Shown here: in pieces, positions 26,482 to 35,387 of the stretch
Position numbering within the stretch: position 1 is the first letter of the stretch
How the letters are laid out: every line of letters starts with the position of its first letter
Assembly (NCBI RefSeq): GCF_025567305.1
Contig: NZ_JAOQJP010000010.1
Span: forward strand, 62,001-126,000
Reading direction: 5' to 3'
Length of the DNA: 64,000 nucleotides
Source: Lentihominibacter butyricus
GTDB lineage: Bacteria; Bacillota; Clostridia; Peptostreptococcales; Anaerovoracaceae
Notes under the pieces: generated by a model
The model's input: only the letters and a program-made list of their open reading frames with translations
Database searches by the model: none
Told to the model about the DNA's origin: nothing
Position numbers and translations under genes: made by a program

Positions 26482-27501
26482 ATGATGAAAAACAAAATAC
26501 TCGTGATAGGAAAGGAAGGCAGGCTTGCCCGATATACAGCAGATAAAAAGAAGCTGGATGATTACGATATATCTTACGTTCCAGTCGGAGCGACAGCCGG
26601 GCAGCTTCTGGATGCCGGAAAAGACGCATCGTACGTTATCGTCGATGCGATCGGGAACGTGCCGGGAGATGTGATAAGGCAGATGCCTGAGCTTAAACTG
26701 ATACACTCTGAAGGCGTAGGTTATCAGGGCGTGGATATCGATGCGGCCGATGAAAGAGGCATATACGTTTGCAACTGCAAGGGAATGAATGCGGCTGCCG
26801 TAGCGGAGCAGGCTGTGCTTCTGATGCTGGGGCTGCTCAGAGATGTTGCCGGCGGAGACCGCAGCGTCAGAGCCGGAGAGCAGATCGCGGTAAAAGAGGC
26901 GTACATGATGGCCGGAGATCTCAGGGAGCTCGGTGAATGCAGAGTGGGACTTATAGGTCTCGGGGATATAGGAAAGGCGACGGCCGGTCTGCTTTCAGCG
27001 TTCGGTGCCGAGGTCATCTATCACAAACCGCACAGGCTTGCAGAGGCTGATGAAAAGCTATACGGCGTCAGATACATGGAGCTCGACGAGCTGCTGGCGT
27101 GCTCGGACATAGTGAGTCTGCATCTGCCGGTCAACGGATCTACGAGATACATGGCAGACAGTGCGTTTTTCGCAAAGATGAAGGACAGCGCATATCTGAT
27201 AAACACGTCGCGAGGCGAGCTGGTGAACAGCCAGGATATGGTGAAGGCTCTGGAAAACGGCGAGATCGCAGGAGCGGGTCTCGATACCATAGACGGAGAG
27301 CCTGTAGCTGCTGACAACGATCTGCTGACGATTTCCGAAGAGGCAGGCAGAAAGCTGCTGCTCAGCTGTCATATCGGAGGGATAACAGGAGCGTCGTTCA
27401 GGCGCGGATACGACATGATCTGGTCGGATATAGAGAAGGTGAGAGCCGGAGAAAAGCCGGACAATATCGTCAATCATCCGGAACTGATGGAGCATAAGTG
27501 A
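26482..27501 (+). CDS. D-isomer-specific 2-hydroxyacid dehydrogenase
   Basis: This NAD-dependent oxidoreductase of 339 residues has the Rossmann motif GLIGLGDIG (about residues 155-163). The catalytic set is also visible: Arg in INTSRGELV, Glu in DTIDGEPV and His in LSCHIGG. The family reduces 2-keto acids (pyruvate, 4-methyl-2-oxopentanoate, hydroxypyruvate, phosphoglycerate); the substrate cannot be fixed here. Two adjacent ATGs at 26482 and 26485 are equivalent starts behind cggagaag. In amino-acid fermenters such enzymes often serve the reductive Stickland branch, which the nearby brnQ would suit. That link is inference. Confidence 0.88.
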   Translation: MMKNKILVIGKEGRLARYTADKKKLDDYDISYVPVGATAGQLLDAGKDASYVIVDAIGNVPGDVIRQMPELKLIHSEGVGYQGVDIDAADERGIYVCNCKGMNAAAVAEQAVLLMLGLLRDVAGGDRSVRAGEQIAVKEAYMMAGDLRELGECRVGLIGLGDIGKATAGLLSAFGAEVIYHKPHRLAEADEKLYGVRYMELDELLACSDIVSLHLPVNGSTRYMADSAFFAKMKDSAYLINTSRGELVNSQDMVKALENGEIAGAGLDTIDGEPVAADNDLLTISEEAGRKLLLSCHIGGITGASFRRGYDMIWSDIEKVRAGEKPDNIVNHPELMEHK

Positions 27502-27540
27502 AAACGAAGTAAACGCGAAAACAGCGAAAATAAAGAGCTG

Positions 27541-28080
27541 ATGAAAAATGATGACGAAGGAGACACAGCAGGAGACATGACAGAGATGACGGAAATAACG
27601 GTGAGAAAATACAGAAGTGAAGATGTGAAAGCGATGAATGAGATCTGGAACGAGGTCGTCGAGGACGGTATCGCTTTTCCGCAGGAGGAATGCCTCGACG
27701 AGACATCAGGCATGGAGTTTTTCGCAGGCCAGACATACTGTGCGGTCGCGGAAGACAGCCGGACGGGCGAACTGCTGGGGCTTTACATACTGCATCCGAA
27801 CAATGTCGGCAGATGCGGACATATAAGCAATGCGAGCTATGCAGTGGCATCGCGTGCCAGAGGGATGCACATAGGCGAGAGGCTGGTGACTGACTGTATG
27901 CGCCAGGCAAAGCTGCACGGATTTTCGATAATACAGTTCAATGCGGTCGTGGCGACGAATCTCGCGGCAAGACATCTCTATGAGCGCCTCGGTTTCAGGC
28001 AGTTAGGCAAGATCCCGGGCGGCTTCCGCATGAAAAACGGGGAGTACGAGGACATCTGCCCTTATTACATAGAAGTGTGA
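27541..28080 (+). CDS. GNAT-family N-acetyltransferase
   Basis: The product is a GNAT acyltransferase that uses acetyl-CoA. Recognisable parts are ITVRKYRSEDVKAMNEIWNEVV at the fold start, the acetyl-CoA-binding motif region VASRARGMHIGERLVTDCM (in the pattern R/Q-x-x-G-x-G/A, here RARGMHIG), and the C-terminal LYERLGFRQLGKIPGGF. The start is uncertain: ATGs at 27541, 27577 and 27586 are all in frame, and the last has GGAG 11 bases ahead, which would give 164 residues. The acceptor substrate is unknown; phosphinothricin-type and protein acetylators share this architecture. Confidence 0.82.
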   Translation: MKNDDEGDTAGDMTEMTEITVRKYRSEDVKAMNEIWNEVVEDGIAFPQEECLDETSGMEFFAGQTYCAVAEDSRTGELLGLYILHPNNVGRCGHISNASYAVASRARGMHIGERLVTDCMRQAKLHGFSIIQFNAVVATNLAARHLYERLGFRQLGKIPGGFRMKNGEYEDICPYYIEV

Positions 28081-28154
28081 GAGCATGCATATATGCATCG
28101 CGTGCCATGCCGTATGTAAAGGCGCAGCGTCATGCAAAGATCAGGGCATTCTAA

Positions 28155-28180
28155 AGGCCGGCGCTTCAGAACGCCGGCCT
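28155..28180. terminator. Hairpin between convergent acetyltransferase and Cys-rich protein genes
   Basis: A perfect 9-bp GC-rich stem AGGCCGGCG/CGCCGGCCT has an 8-base loop. The flanking T tract is poor on the plus strand and short on the minus strand (CCTTTAG), so termination efficiency is uncertain. Confidence 0.5.
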
Positions 28181-28225
28181 GGCTTAACGAATGATGCTAT
28201 CGTTCACCGCGTATGCATCCTGCAC

Positions 28226-29245
28226 TCAGCAGCATGTCGTCGGCGGGTAATCACTGCAGCCGCAGTCGCAGTCTCCAGGTGCCGGAGGGCGGTGCTGATC
28301 GCACCCCTGGTTCGCAGAGCAGCCGCTCTGCTCACCCTGAGGGCCGAAGGCAGCAGCGCTGCTGTCATTTCTCTCAGGAAACAGACCAGGGCATGTCACG
28401 ACGCCTGAAACGTTTTCCTGCAGAGGAGCTTCAGCGAATCCTGTCGACAGGACGCAGAGCTGTACAGGCACCGTGATCTTCTTCTCGACAGTGATGCAGA
28501 TCGTGACGATGAGATTTGCAGATATCTCGCCGTTAGGACCCATGCACAGGTCGCGCGTCGCATTGTTCGTAGCCATCCTGCAGCTGAATCCGGCATTCGA
28601 AAGCTCCGTGAGACGAGGCATGAATGCGGAGTTCGATGTGCTAGGCATGCAGAGCTCGAAGAAATTGGTAAGTACGAGAGGGCAGGAAGGATTTGCTATG
28701 TTGACTTCGGAACAGAGCGTCATCGTGCTTTCACGGCCGCAGCTGTCGCAGATCGCAAGATCGATGTAGATGATGATGTTGCCCCAGATCTTGACATTCT
28801 GTGTGCCGAAGATCGGTGTGCCGCCTCCGGTCGAATCGCATTCGCTCGTGTCTGCGAACAGTATCTTCTCGGAAGGGACTCCGTCCGGGCCGACAGTCTC
28901 GACAACGCTGTTGCACTCGTTCACGAAATATGCGCCGGAGATACCGGTCTCCATGTCGAGTGTCAGATTGCTGCGGTCCGATGCCTTTGAAGGATCGAAG
29001 ACCTTTTTGCAGCGGATATCGAGTATCCTGCTGACGGAGCATCCCGGCGGGATCGCAGGTGTGAATTTGAGATTCTGTACAGTCTTCATTCCCTGCATAT
29101 GGAACCTTACGGCGTCATACACGCTCTGTACGTATATCGGAGTAGCGGTGACGTCATCGAGATTCCCGCTGAAGCTGCAGAGATCGTTGGCTTTGCAGCA
29201 GGAATCCCCTGAAGCATTGTTTTGCGGTGTGCAGAAACAGTTCAT
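28226..29245 (-). CDS. Cysteine-rich protein, possible spore-surface component
   Basis: The 339-residue protein has no signal peptide and many cysteines. They concentrate at the two ends: CFCTPQNN...CC near the N-terminus and CDCGCSDYPPTTCC at the very C-terminus. The middle is beta-rich with paired Cys such as AICDSCGRES. A strong ribosome-binding site (aaggaggt) precedes the ATG. No characterised family comes to mind. Terminal CC motifs and scattered cysteines are typical of cross-linked coat or exosporium proteins of spore formers, hence the suggestion, which is inference. It is monocistronic and divergent from the M16 protease gene. Confidence 0.65.
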   Translation of the reverse strand: MNCFCTPQNNASGDSCCKANDLCSFSGNLDDVTATPIYVQSVYDAVRFHMQGMKTVQNLKFTPAIPPGCSVSRILDIRCKKVFDPSKASDRSNLTLDMETGISGAYFVNECNSVVETVGPDGVPSEKILFADTSECDSTGGGTPIFGTQNVKIWGNIIIYIDLAICDSCGRESTMTLCSEVNIANPSCPLVLTNFFELCMPSTSNSAFMPRLTELSNAGFSCRMATNNATRDLCMGPNGEISANLIVTICITVEKKITVPVQLCVLSTGFAEAPLQENVSGVVTCPGLFPERNDSSAAAFGPQGEQSGCSANQGCDQHRPPAPGDCDCGCSDYPPTTCC

Positions 29246-29359
29246 ATTTTACCTCCTTGAATGGTGATTTTAATGTGTTTTTTGTTCAATGGCAGTATAT
29301 GAAAACAGATGTTTTTGTGTTACAATACATTTTGTATTTAGAAGAAAGGCAGCGTTGAT

Positions 29360-30610
29360 ATGGTAAAAACAGTAAAATTAAAATGCGGTACAACGTTAAT
29401 AATGGACAAGACCGACTACGTTCAGTCGGCAGCCCTGGGCATCTGGGTAAGAACAGGCGCCGCAGATGAAAACGACAGTGTTTCAGGAGTGTCACACTAT
29501 ATCGAACATATGATGTTCAAAGGGACGGACAATCGAACGGCTAAGGAGATCGCGTCTGATGTCGACAAGATCGGAGGCATGTTCAACGCTTTCACGGGAA
29601 AGGAAGCGACATGCTACTACATCAAGACGCTGTCATCCAATATATATGCGGGAGCTGAGATCCTGCTCGATATGCTGACAGGTTCGCGCTTCGACCAGGA
29701 GGAGATGGACAAGGAGAGAAAGGTCATCTGTGAAGAGATAAAGATGGTCAAGGACAGTCCGGACGACGACGTGTACGATACGATATCGGAGCTCGTGGCA
29801 AGCGGCAATCCGCTGGGCAGGAGCATACTCGGCACACCTGAGAGCCTCGCGGGGATCGACCGTGCAAAGCTCACTGCGTATTACAGCGAAAAGTATGCGA
29901 GAGACAGCATCGTGATAGCAGTTGCGGGCAATTTCGACGAGGAAAGGATTGCAGAGCTTTTTGAAAGCAGGCTGACTTCGCTCAGAGAGAAGAAAGTGAC
30001 GCAGGACTTCACGCTGAAGCCTTACAGACAGAGCTTCGACGTAAAGGTGAGGGATATCGAACAGACTCATATCTGCCTTGCGACGCCGGGCATTTCCATG
30101 GCGGACGACAAGTACTACGCGTTCGTGCTGATGAACAGCATATTCGGAGGAAGTATGAGTTCGAGACTTTTCCAGAATATAAGAGAAGAAAAGGGTCTGG
30201 CTTACACAGTCTGCTCAATGAACGTGTTCTCCAGCTATACGGGCTTTTTCAGCATATATGCCGGAGTGGCGCATGACAAGGCGGAAGCTACTCTCGATGC
30301 GGTCAGACATGAGCTCGAGATGCTCAAAAAAGACGGAGTCACTGCCGAAGAGCTGTCTATGGCGAAGGAGCAGGTAAAGAGCTCATATATCTTCGGACTT
30401 GAGAACATCAACAGCAGGATGTTTTCGATAGGAAAGAACAAGCTGCTTCTTGACAGGGTGTACTCTCCTGAAGAAGTGCTGAGCGAATTCGACAAGGTGA
30501 CGCAAGATGATATAAAGCAGGCTGCGGAGATGATCGGCGACTACTCGTCGTACTGCGCAGCGTCTGTTACAGGAACGGATTTTGACCTCGAAAGGCTGAT
30601 AAAACGATGA
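29360..30610 (+). CDS. M16-family zinc metallopeptidase
   Basis: The 416-residue protein is a pitrilysin/processing-peptidase-like M16 enzyme. It has the inverted zinc motif HYIEH (SHYIEHMMFKGT, about residues 47-58) and the downstream conserved Glu region EEIKMVKDSPDDDV. The C-terminal M16 half lacks zinc ligands, as usual. Family members in Firmicutes are single-chain cytosolic peptidases of unclear substrate. The TGA overlaps the ATG of dut (30607-30610), so the pair is translationally coupled. M16 peptidase and dut are often neighbours in clostridia. Confidence 0.92.
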   Translation: MVKTVKLKCGTTLIMDKTDYVQSAALGIWVRTGAADENDSVSGVSHYIEHMMFKGTDNRTAKEIASDVDKIGGMFNAFTGKEATCYYIKTLSSNIYAGAEILLDMLTGSRFDQEEMDKERKVICEEIKMVKDSPDDDVYDTISELVASGNPLGRSILGTPESLAGIDRAKLTAYYSEKYARDSIVIAVAGNFDEERIAELFESRLTSLREKKVTQDFTLKPYRQSFDVKVRDIEQTHICLATPGISMADDKYYAFVLMNSIFGGSMSSRLFQNIREEKGLAYTVCSMNVFSSYTGFFSIYAGVAHDKAEATLDAVRHELEMLKKDGVTAEELSMAKEQVKSSYIFGLENINSRMFSIGKNKLLLDRVYSPEEVLSEFDKVTQDDIKQAAEMIGDYSSYCAASVTGTDFDLERLIKR

Positions 30611-31035
30611 AGATAAAGGTAAAGACACTGTCAGGAGAGCTGCCCCGATATGAGACAGAAGGCTCGGCAGGCATGGATATCAGGGCGTACATCGATGAAC
30701 CGGTCGAGATACTGCCGGGGCGCCGGGCGCTGATACCGACGGGGCTTTTCATGGAGATACCTGCGGGATTCGAAGTGCAGATACGTGCGCGCAGCGGACT
30801 TGCCGTGAAACACGGCATAGGGCTGACCAACGGCATAGGCACTATAGACAGCGACTATCGCGGAGAGATCAGAGTCTCGCTGATAAACTGGGGAGATGAA
30901 GCTTTCATCGTCAGAAACGGTGACAGGATAGCGCAGATGGTCGTGGCCAGATATGAGAAGGCCGACCTGGAGAAAGCAGAGGTGCTTTCCGAAACGGAGC
31001 GCGGTGAAGGCGGCTTCGGACATACAGGCGTATAA
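30607..31035 (+). CDS. dut: dUTP diphosphatase
   Basis: Dut hydrolyses dUTP to dUMP and keeps uracil out of DNA. The 142-residue trimer-type enzyme has all five motifs in order: AGMDIRAY, RARSGLAVKHG, the GTIDSDYRGEI stretch (substrate Asp/Tyr), RIAQMVV, and the C-terminal RGEGGFGHTGV arm. Its ATG overlaps the stop of the M16 protease gene. A GC-rich hairpin follows. Confidence 0.96.
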   Translation: MKIKVKTLSGELPRYETEGSAGMDIRAYIDEPVEILPGRRALIPTGLFMEIPAGFEVQIRARSGLAVKHGIGLTNGIGTIDSDYRGEIRVSLINWGDEAFIVRNGDRIAQMVVARYEKADLEKAEVLSETERGEGGFGHTGV

Positions 31036-31050
31036 ATATGGAAATAACGG

Positions 31051-31090
31051 CGGCTCCGGACATCAGACAAAGATCTGGTATCCGGAGCCG
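31051..31090 (+). terminator. Hairpin after dut
   Basis: A perfect 10-bp stem CGGCTCCGGA/TCCGGAGCCG encloses a 20-base loop. No strong T tract follows, so it may be a weak terminator or an mRNA 3'-end stabiliser. Confidence 0.5.
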
Positions 31091-31150
31091 TCTGATAATA
31101 TTCAGAACAAAATCCGCTCTGCGCCATACTATAATGTTGAGGTGGTGCAT

Positions 31151-32134
31151 ATGACAGATTTTCAGATGCTTGAGCATATACAGAGAATGATAAAAGAGAT
31201 GCCGAGACCACGGCTGCTGTTTCGCAAAGGGCTGACCGTCCGCGGATTTTTCAGGCCCTACATGTCCTTCGCGGATCATACACAGGCAGAGATCTTCAGC
31301 AGCACGGATGAGGTCACTCCGGTCACGGTCAGGTTCGCATCGATGTTCGGGCAGAAGGGGACGGCTGACACTGTCCGGAATATAAAAGGAATGAGCGTCA
31401 AATTCCATGGCAGCGAAGAGTACGACATGGTCTGTCAGAGCATACCTGTATTTTTCATCGATGAAAAGCAGAAGCTGCCGGATCTCATAAGGGCGTTCAC
31501 ACGCAGTGAGCACTGTGACGGCCTGAACAGCAGAAGGTTCTGGGAGTTTGTCGCGGAAAATCCGGAGTCTCTGCACTGCGCGCTGAGGCTGTTTTCGTAC
31601 GAAGGCATCGCTGGAACGTTTATAAACGTAAAATGGTTTTCTGTAAACACAACTGTCTGGGAAAACGCTTCAGGTGAAAAGTGCTTCGTGAGGTACCGAT
31701 GGATCCCGTCATGCCCTGCAGCAGGCAGTGGAGAGGATGTAACGGCATCGCGGGAAAAGGTGAACGACCGGATAACCGCTGAATTCATGGCTGGATTCGA
31801 CTGTGACACGGCATTCAAAGAGCTGGCTTCCGACATTTCAGCAGGCCGCTTCCCGTCCTTCGATCTTTATGTGCAGATGATACCCGAAGATGAGTTCGAC
31901 CCGGAGGAGCATCCGAAGCACACTGCAGAATGGGACGAAGAAACAGCGCAGTTTGTCCTGGCAGGTGTGATGCGCATCACAGGGCTCACTGATGATCGTG
32001 AAAACATACAGGATCTGACGAGCTTCATACCCGGCAGACCGGTAAAAGGCATAGAGCTTTACAGAGACGGCCTCGAAGAGATCATGGATTTCCTGTACAG
32101 GACAGAGGCCATGGAAAGGGGGAGCTCATATTGA
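31151..32134 (+). CDS. Catalase-fold protein lacking distal catalytic residues
   Basis: The 327-residue protein aligns by eye with the catalase core. GFFRPYMSFADHTQAEIF and TPVTVRFASMFGQKGTADTVRNIKGMSVKF match the catalase N-terminal half, and DMVCQSIPVFFI matches the LVGNNTPVFFI segment. Two key residues differ. The distal His (HAKG/HARG in true catalases) is Phe24 in LLFRKG, and the catalytic Asn position is Gln96/Ser97. A Tyr that could serve as the heme ligand occurs near the C-terminus (DFLYRT). The protein ends where a catalase would continue into its C-terminal domain, which is encoded next in an overlapping frame. Classical catalase activity is doubtful. Confidence 0.75.
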   Translation: MTDFQMLEHIQRMIKEMPRPRLLFRKGLTVRGFFRPYMSFADHTQAEIFSSTDEVTPVTVRFASMFGQKGTADTVRNIKGMSVKFHGSEEYDMVCQSIPVFFIDEKQKLPDLIRAFTRSEHCDGLNSRRFWEFVAENPESLHCALRLFSYEGIAGTFINVKWFSVNTTVWENASGEKCFVRYRWIPSCPAAGSGEDVTASREKVNDRITAEFMAGFDCDTAFKELASDISAGRFPSFDLYVQMIPEDEFDPEEHPKHTAEWDEETAQFVLAGVMRITGLTDDRENIQDLTSFIPGRPVKGIELYRDGLEEIMDFLYRTEAMERGSSY

Positions 32135-32325
32135 AGGAAATGCTGCAGGCGAGCAGCTTTTACAGAGCGATGACTGCCGCGCAGCGTCAGGATCTCGAGG
32201 AGGCGGTAGCAGAGGATATCTTTTTTCTCGACAGCAGACTGCAGGAAAGGATCACGGCGCTGATCAGCGAGGCAGACGTGCAGCTGGCGGAAAACATAAG
32301 GCGCAGAAACGACTTTACAACATAG
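32131..32325 (+). CDS. Detached catalase C-terminal (immune-responsive-type) domain
   Basis: The 64-residue product resembles the helical C-terminal domain that normally ends monofunctional catalases: LQASSFYRAMTAAQRQDLEEA, then LDSRLQERITALISEADVQLAENIRRR. It starts with TTG at 32131, overlapping the TGA of the catalase-like gene as TTGA, with aaaggggga ahead for initiation. An ATG at 32140 is the alternative. The arrangement looks like a catalase gene split by a frameshift, or two parts made by coupled translation. A frameshifted single gene cannot be excluded. Confidence 0.6.
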   Translation: MKEMLQASSFYRAMTAAQRQDLEEAVAEDIFFLDSRLQERITALISEADVQLAENIRRRNDFTT

Positions 32326-32433
32326 CCTGCCGGATAGTATTATATATACTGGAAAAGCAGGATCTGAGAGGGCTCATGCACGCGCCGGACATCGATGGTA
32401 TGCGCGGGAGCCTGTGATAAAACCGGAGGTAAA

Positions 32434-33444
32434 ATGGTCACCAGAGAAGTCTTTGAAAAGAGAGAATTTGAATATCTGTCGCCGTATGCTGCAAAGGCTG
32501 CGGAGAGCAGAGGAAGGAAGCTGCCTGAGGAGAAGTGCAGCATCAGGACCGACTATCAGCGCGACAGAGACAGGATAGTGCATTCCAAGGCATTCAGGAG
32601 GCTCATGCACAAAACGCAGGTGTTCCTGGCACCGGAGGGAGACCATTACAGGACGAGGCTCACACATACGATAGAGGTATCACAGATCGCCAGGACCATC
32701 GCAAGAGGCGCAGGACTCAATGAGGATCTTACCGAAGCTATAGCGATGGGGCACGATCTCGGGCACACGCCGTTCGGACACAGCGGTGAAGCCGTGCTCA
32801 ACGAGATATATCCGGGAGGCTTCAGGCACAACGTGCAGAGTCTCAGAGTCGTCGATGTGCTGGAGTCGGGAAGCAGCAGGAGAGGCATGAACCTGACGTT
32901 CGAAGTGCGTGACGGGATACTGAATCATACAGGGAGCACGATGCCTGTGACAGCTGAGGGGCAGGTCGTGAAGACGAGCGACCGCATAGCGTATATCAAT
33001 CACGATATAGACGATGCTATCAGAAGCGGCATCATCACTGCGGAGGATCTGCCGAAGGAAAGCATAGCCGTGCTCGGAGACACGCATAAGAAGCGTATAG
33101 ACACTCTCGTGAGAGATATGATCGAAAACAGCAGCGGAAGGCCTACGGCGCAGCTCAGCGAGGAACGCTACCAGGCTATGGATGAGCTGCGGACCTACAT
33201 GTTCAGGAACGTGTATCACAATGATAAAGTAAAGCGCGCGGAAGACGTGAGCCAGGTCAGGAACATCATCGTGTCGCTGTACCAGTATTTCCTGGAAGAT
33301 CCCGACAGACTGCCGGACGATCTCCGTGCGATGCGCGGCAGCTTCCCGGATGCGGAGCTCGCCAAGGACCACATCGCAGGCATGACAGACAGATATGCGA
33401 TAAACCTCTATGAAGAACTGTTCGTTGCAAAGGGCTGGAGATAG
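32434..33444 (+). CDS. dgt: dGTP triphosphohydrolase-like HD protein
   Basis: The 336-residue protein has the dGTPase signature: RTDYQRDRDRIVHSKAFRRL, then the HD-domain ligands in RLTHTIEVSQIAR and AMGHDLGHTPFGHSGE. It hydrolyses dGTP (or other dNTPs) to the nucleoside and tripolyphosphate. The ATG at 32434 has cggaggt ahead. In Firmicutes dgt commonly precedes dnaG and rpoD, as here, although a 175-base gap with a GC-rich inverted repeat (about 33470-33505) separates it from dnaG. Confidence 0.93.
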   Translation: MVTREVFEKREFEYLSPYAAKAAESRGRKLPEEKCSIRTDYQRDRDRIVHSKAFRRLMHKTQVFLAPEGDHYRTRLTHTIEVSQIARTIARGAGLNEDLTEAIAMGHDLGHTPFGHSGEAVLNEIYPGGFRHNVQSLRVVDVLESGSSRRGMNLTFEVRDGILNHTGSTMPVTAEGQVVKTSDRIAYINHDIDDAIRSGIITAEDLPKESIAVLGDTHKKRIDTLVRDMIENSSGRPTAQLSEERYQAMDELRTYMFRNVYHNDKVKRAEDVSQVRNIIVSLYQYFLEDPDRLPDDLRAMRGSFPDAELAKDHIAGMTDRYAINLYEELFVAKGWR

Positions 33445-33619
33445 GCAGGCGGAGGCTTTGCAAAAGACTCGCGCTGCGGGATATCCGAAAGCGCAGGGCA
33501 GCGCGCAGCGCAGAAAGAAGCACGGTAAATAAAACAAAAAAATATAAAAATAAAAAAAGGAAAGTGCTGATTCCTGTCGTAAATAATATTATGCATCGCA
33601 GTTTTCAAGAGGGGCAAAA

Positions 33620-35377
33620 GTGAGTAGTAATAATGTAAATATAGCAGATGAGATAAAAAGCAGGTGTAACATTGTCGATGTTATAGGCAGAGTCGTTTCG
33701 TTAAAGAAAACGGGGAATAATTACAAAGGTATCTGTCCTTTCCACAATGAAAAAACACCTTCTTTTATTGTATCGGAAACAAAACAGATATTCACGTGTT
33801 TCGGCTGCGGAGCGACGGGAGATGTCATCGAATTTGTAAAGCGCTACTACAACCTCGATTTCAAGGGGGCTGTGGAGATGCTGGCAAAGGAGTACGGCAT
33901 CAGCCTTGAAGGCGCTTTCGGCGGAAGCAGGGACAAGGAGGAGCTTTACGAGATAAACCGTCAGGCGGCCCGGTTTTATTACAGGGCGCTGCGTCAGCAC
34001 AGCAATCCGGGATATACATATATGAAAAACAGAGGTATCTCGGAGGAGATACTCAACAGGTTCGGTATAGGATATGCTGACGACAGATGGGACAGTCTGT
34101 ACACTTTTCTGAAGGAAAAAGGATTTTCGGAAGACAGGATGCTTGAGCTCGGTCTCGTATCGAAATCGAGGAAAGACGGCAGGTACTACGACAAGTTCCG
34201 CGGCAGGGTGATCTTCCCGATACAGAACACGGGAGGAAAGGTCATCGGTTTCGGAGGCCGCATAATAGGAGACGGAGAGCCGAAGTATCTCAATTCGCAG
34301 GAGTCCCCGGTCTTCAGGAAGAAGTACAACCTCTACGGTCTGAATATGTCAGGCGCAGAGGCGAGAAAGGAAGACGCCATCGTCCTGGTGGAAGGGTACA
34401 TGGATGTCGTTTCGCTCTATCAGAGCGGAGTGCGGAACGTTTCTGCATCACTGGGAACGGCGCTTACCGAGAATCAGGCAAGGCTGATCAGGCGGTACAC
34501 GAAAAATGTGATACTTTCCTATGACGCCGACCAGGCGGGACAGAACGCGGCCATGCGCGGACTGGACATACTCTACAGAGAAGACTGCAGAGCAAAGGTG
34601 TTAAAAGTCACAGAGGGCAAGGATCCCGATGAGTTCGTGAAGAAGAACGGGCGCAGGGCTTTCCAGGAGCTGATAGAAAACGCACTGCCGTACGGAGACT
34701 TCAAGCTCGGCTTCGTAAAGGCGAAGTACGATCTGTCAGATGAACAGCAGAGGGTCGATTTCATCAGAGATGCGGTGGACGTACTGCGCGGGATGAAGCC
34801 TGTGGAAGCCGATATCTACATAAAAAAGCTTGCCGAGGAAACAGGTGTTTCGGAAGGGGCTATAAGATTCGAGTATTCAGGCAATAATAGTCAGGAAAAG
34901 GTGCCGCCGGGCGGCGAGCATCATTTCAGGGACGACGACCGGGCAGCAGAGACGGCTGTGGAAATGCCGGCTGCAGAGAAAAACCTGCTGAAGCTGATGA
35001 TCACGGATCCTGTCTACATCGACCTGCCGGAAGATGTGAGGGATATCGTATTCAGGAGCGAACAGGGAAAAAGTATATACGAAAATATATTGCAAATCTG
35101 CGACGGCAGGCATATACTTGATATCAATGCGCTTAAGGACAGGCTCGATGAGGAGTGCGCCGTCTGTCTTGCGGAAATAGAGGCGGAGATAATATCTCCA
35201 GGCACCGAGCGGTCCGTCTTTGACGAATGCATCGCACAGATAAGGAAGAAAGAACTCAAAAAGCAGGAAGAAGAGATCCTCGTACGCCTTTCCATGGCAG
35301 ATGAGGAAGAAAACCACGAAGAAATAATAAGGCTTACACAGCAGCTTATAGAAATACAGAAAAAAATAAAGAAGTGA
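33620..35377 (+). CDS. dnaG: DNA primase
   Basis: DnaG makes RNA primers for replication. The 585-residue protein starts with GTG (agagggg ahead). It has the CHC2 zinc-binding domain (CPFHNEKTPSF and CFGCGATGD). The catalytic TOPRIM core has the acidic motifs VEGYMDV and SYDADQAG, and the C-terminal helicase-interaction domain follows. It is upstream of rpoD with 10 bases between them, the conserved macromolecular-synthesis operon of Firmicutes. Confidence 0.97.
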   Translation: MSSNNVNIADEIKSRCNIVDVIGRVVSLKKTGNNYKGICPFHNEKTPSFIVSETKQIFTCFGCGATGDVIEFVKRYYNLDFKGAVEMLAKEYGISLEGAFGGSRDKEELYEINRQAARFYYRALRQHSNPGYTYMKNRGISEEILNRFGIGYADDRWDSLYTFLKEKGFSEDRMLELGLVSKSRKDGRYYDKFRGRVIFPIQNTGGKVIGFGGRIIGDGEPKYLNSQESPVFRKKYNLYGLNMSGAEARKEDAIVLVEGYMDVVSLYQSGVRNVSASLGTALTENQARLIRRYTKNVILSYDADQAGQNAAMRGLDILYREDCRAKVLKVTEGKDPDEFVKKNGRRAFQELIENALPYGDFKLGFVKAKYDLSDEQQRVDFIRDAVDVLRGMKPVEADIYIKKLAEETGVSEGAIRFEYSGNNSQEKVPPGGEHHFRDDDRAAETAVEMPAAEKNLLKLMITDPVYIDLPEDVRDIVFRSEQGKSIYENILQICDGRHILDINALKDRLDEECAVCLAEIEAEIISPGTERSVFDECIAQIRKKELKKQEEEILVRLSMADEEENHEEIIRLTQQLIEIQKKIKK

Positions 35378-35387
35378 GGGGCACGGA

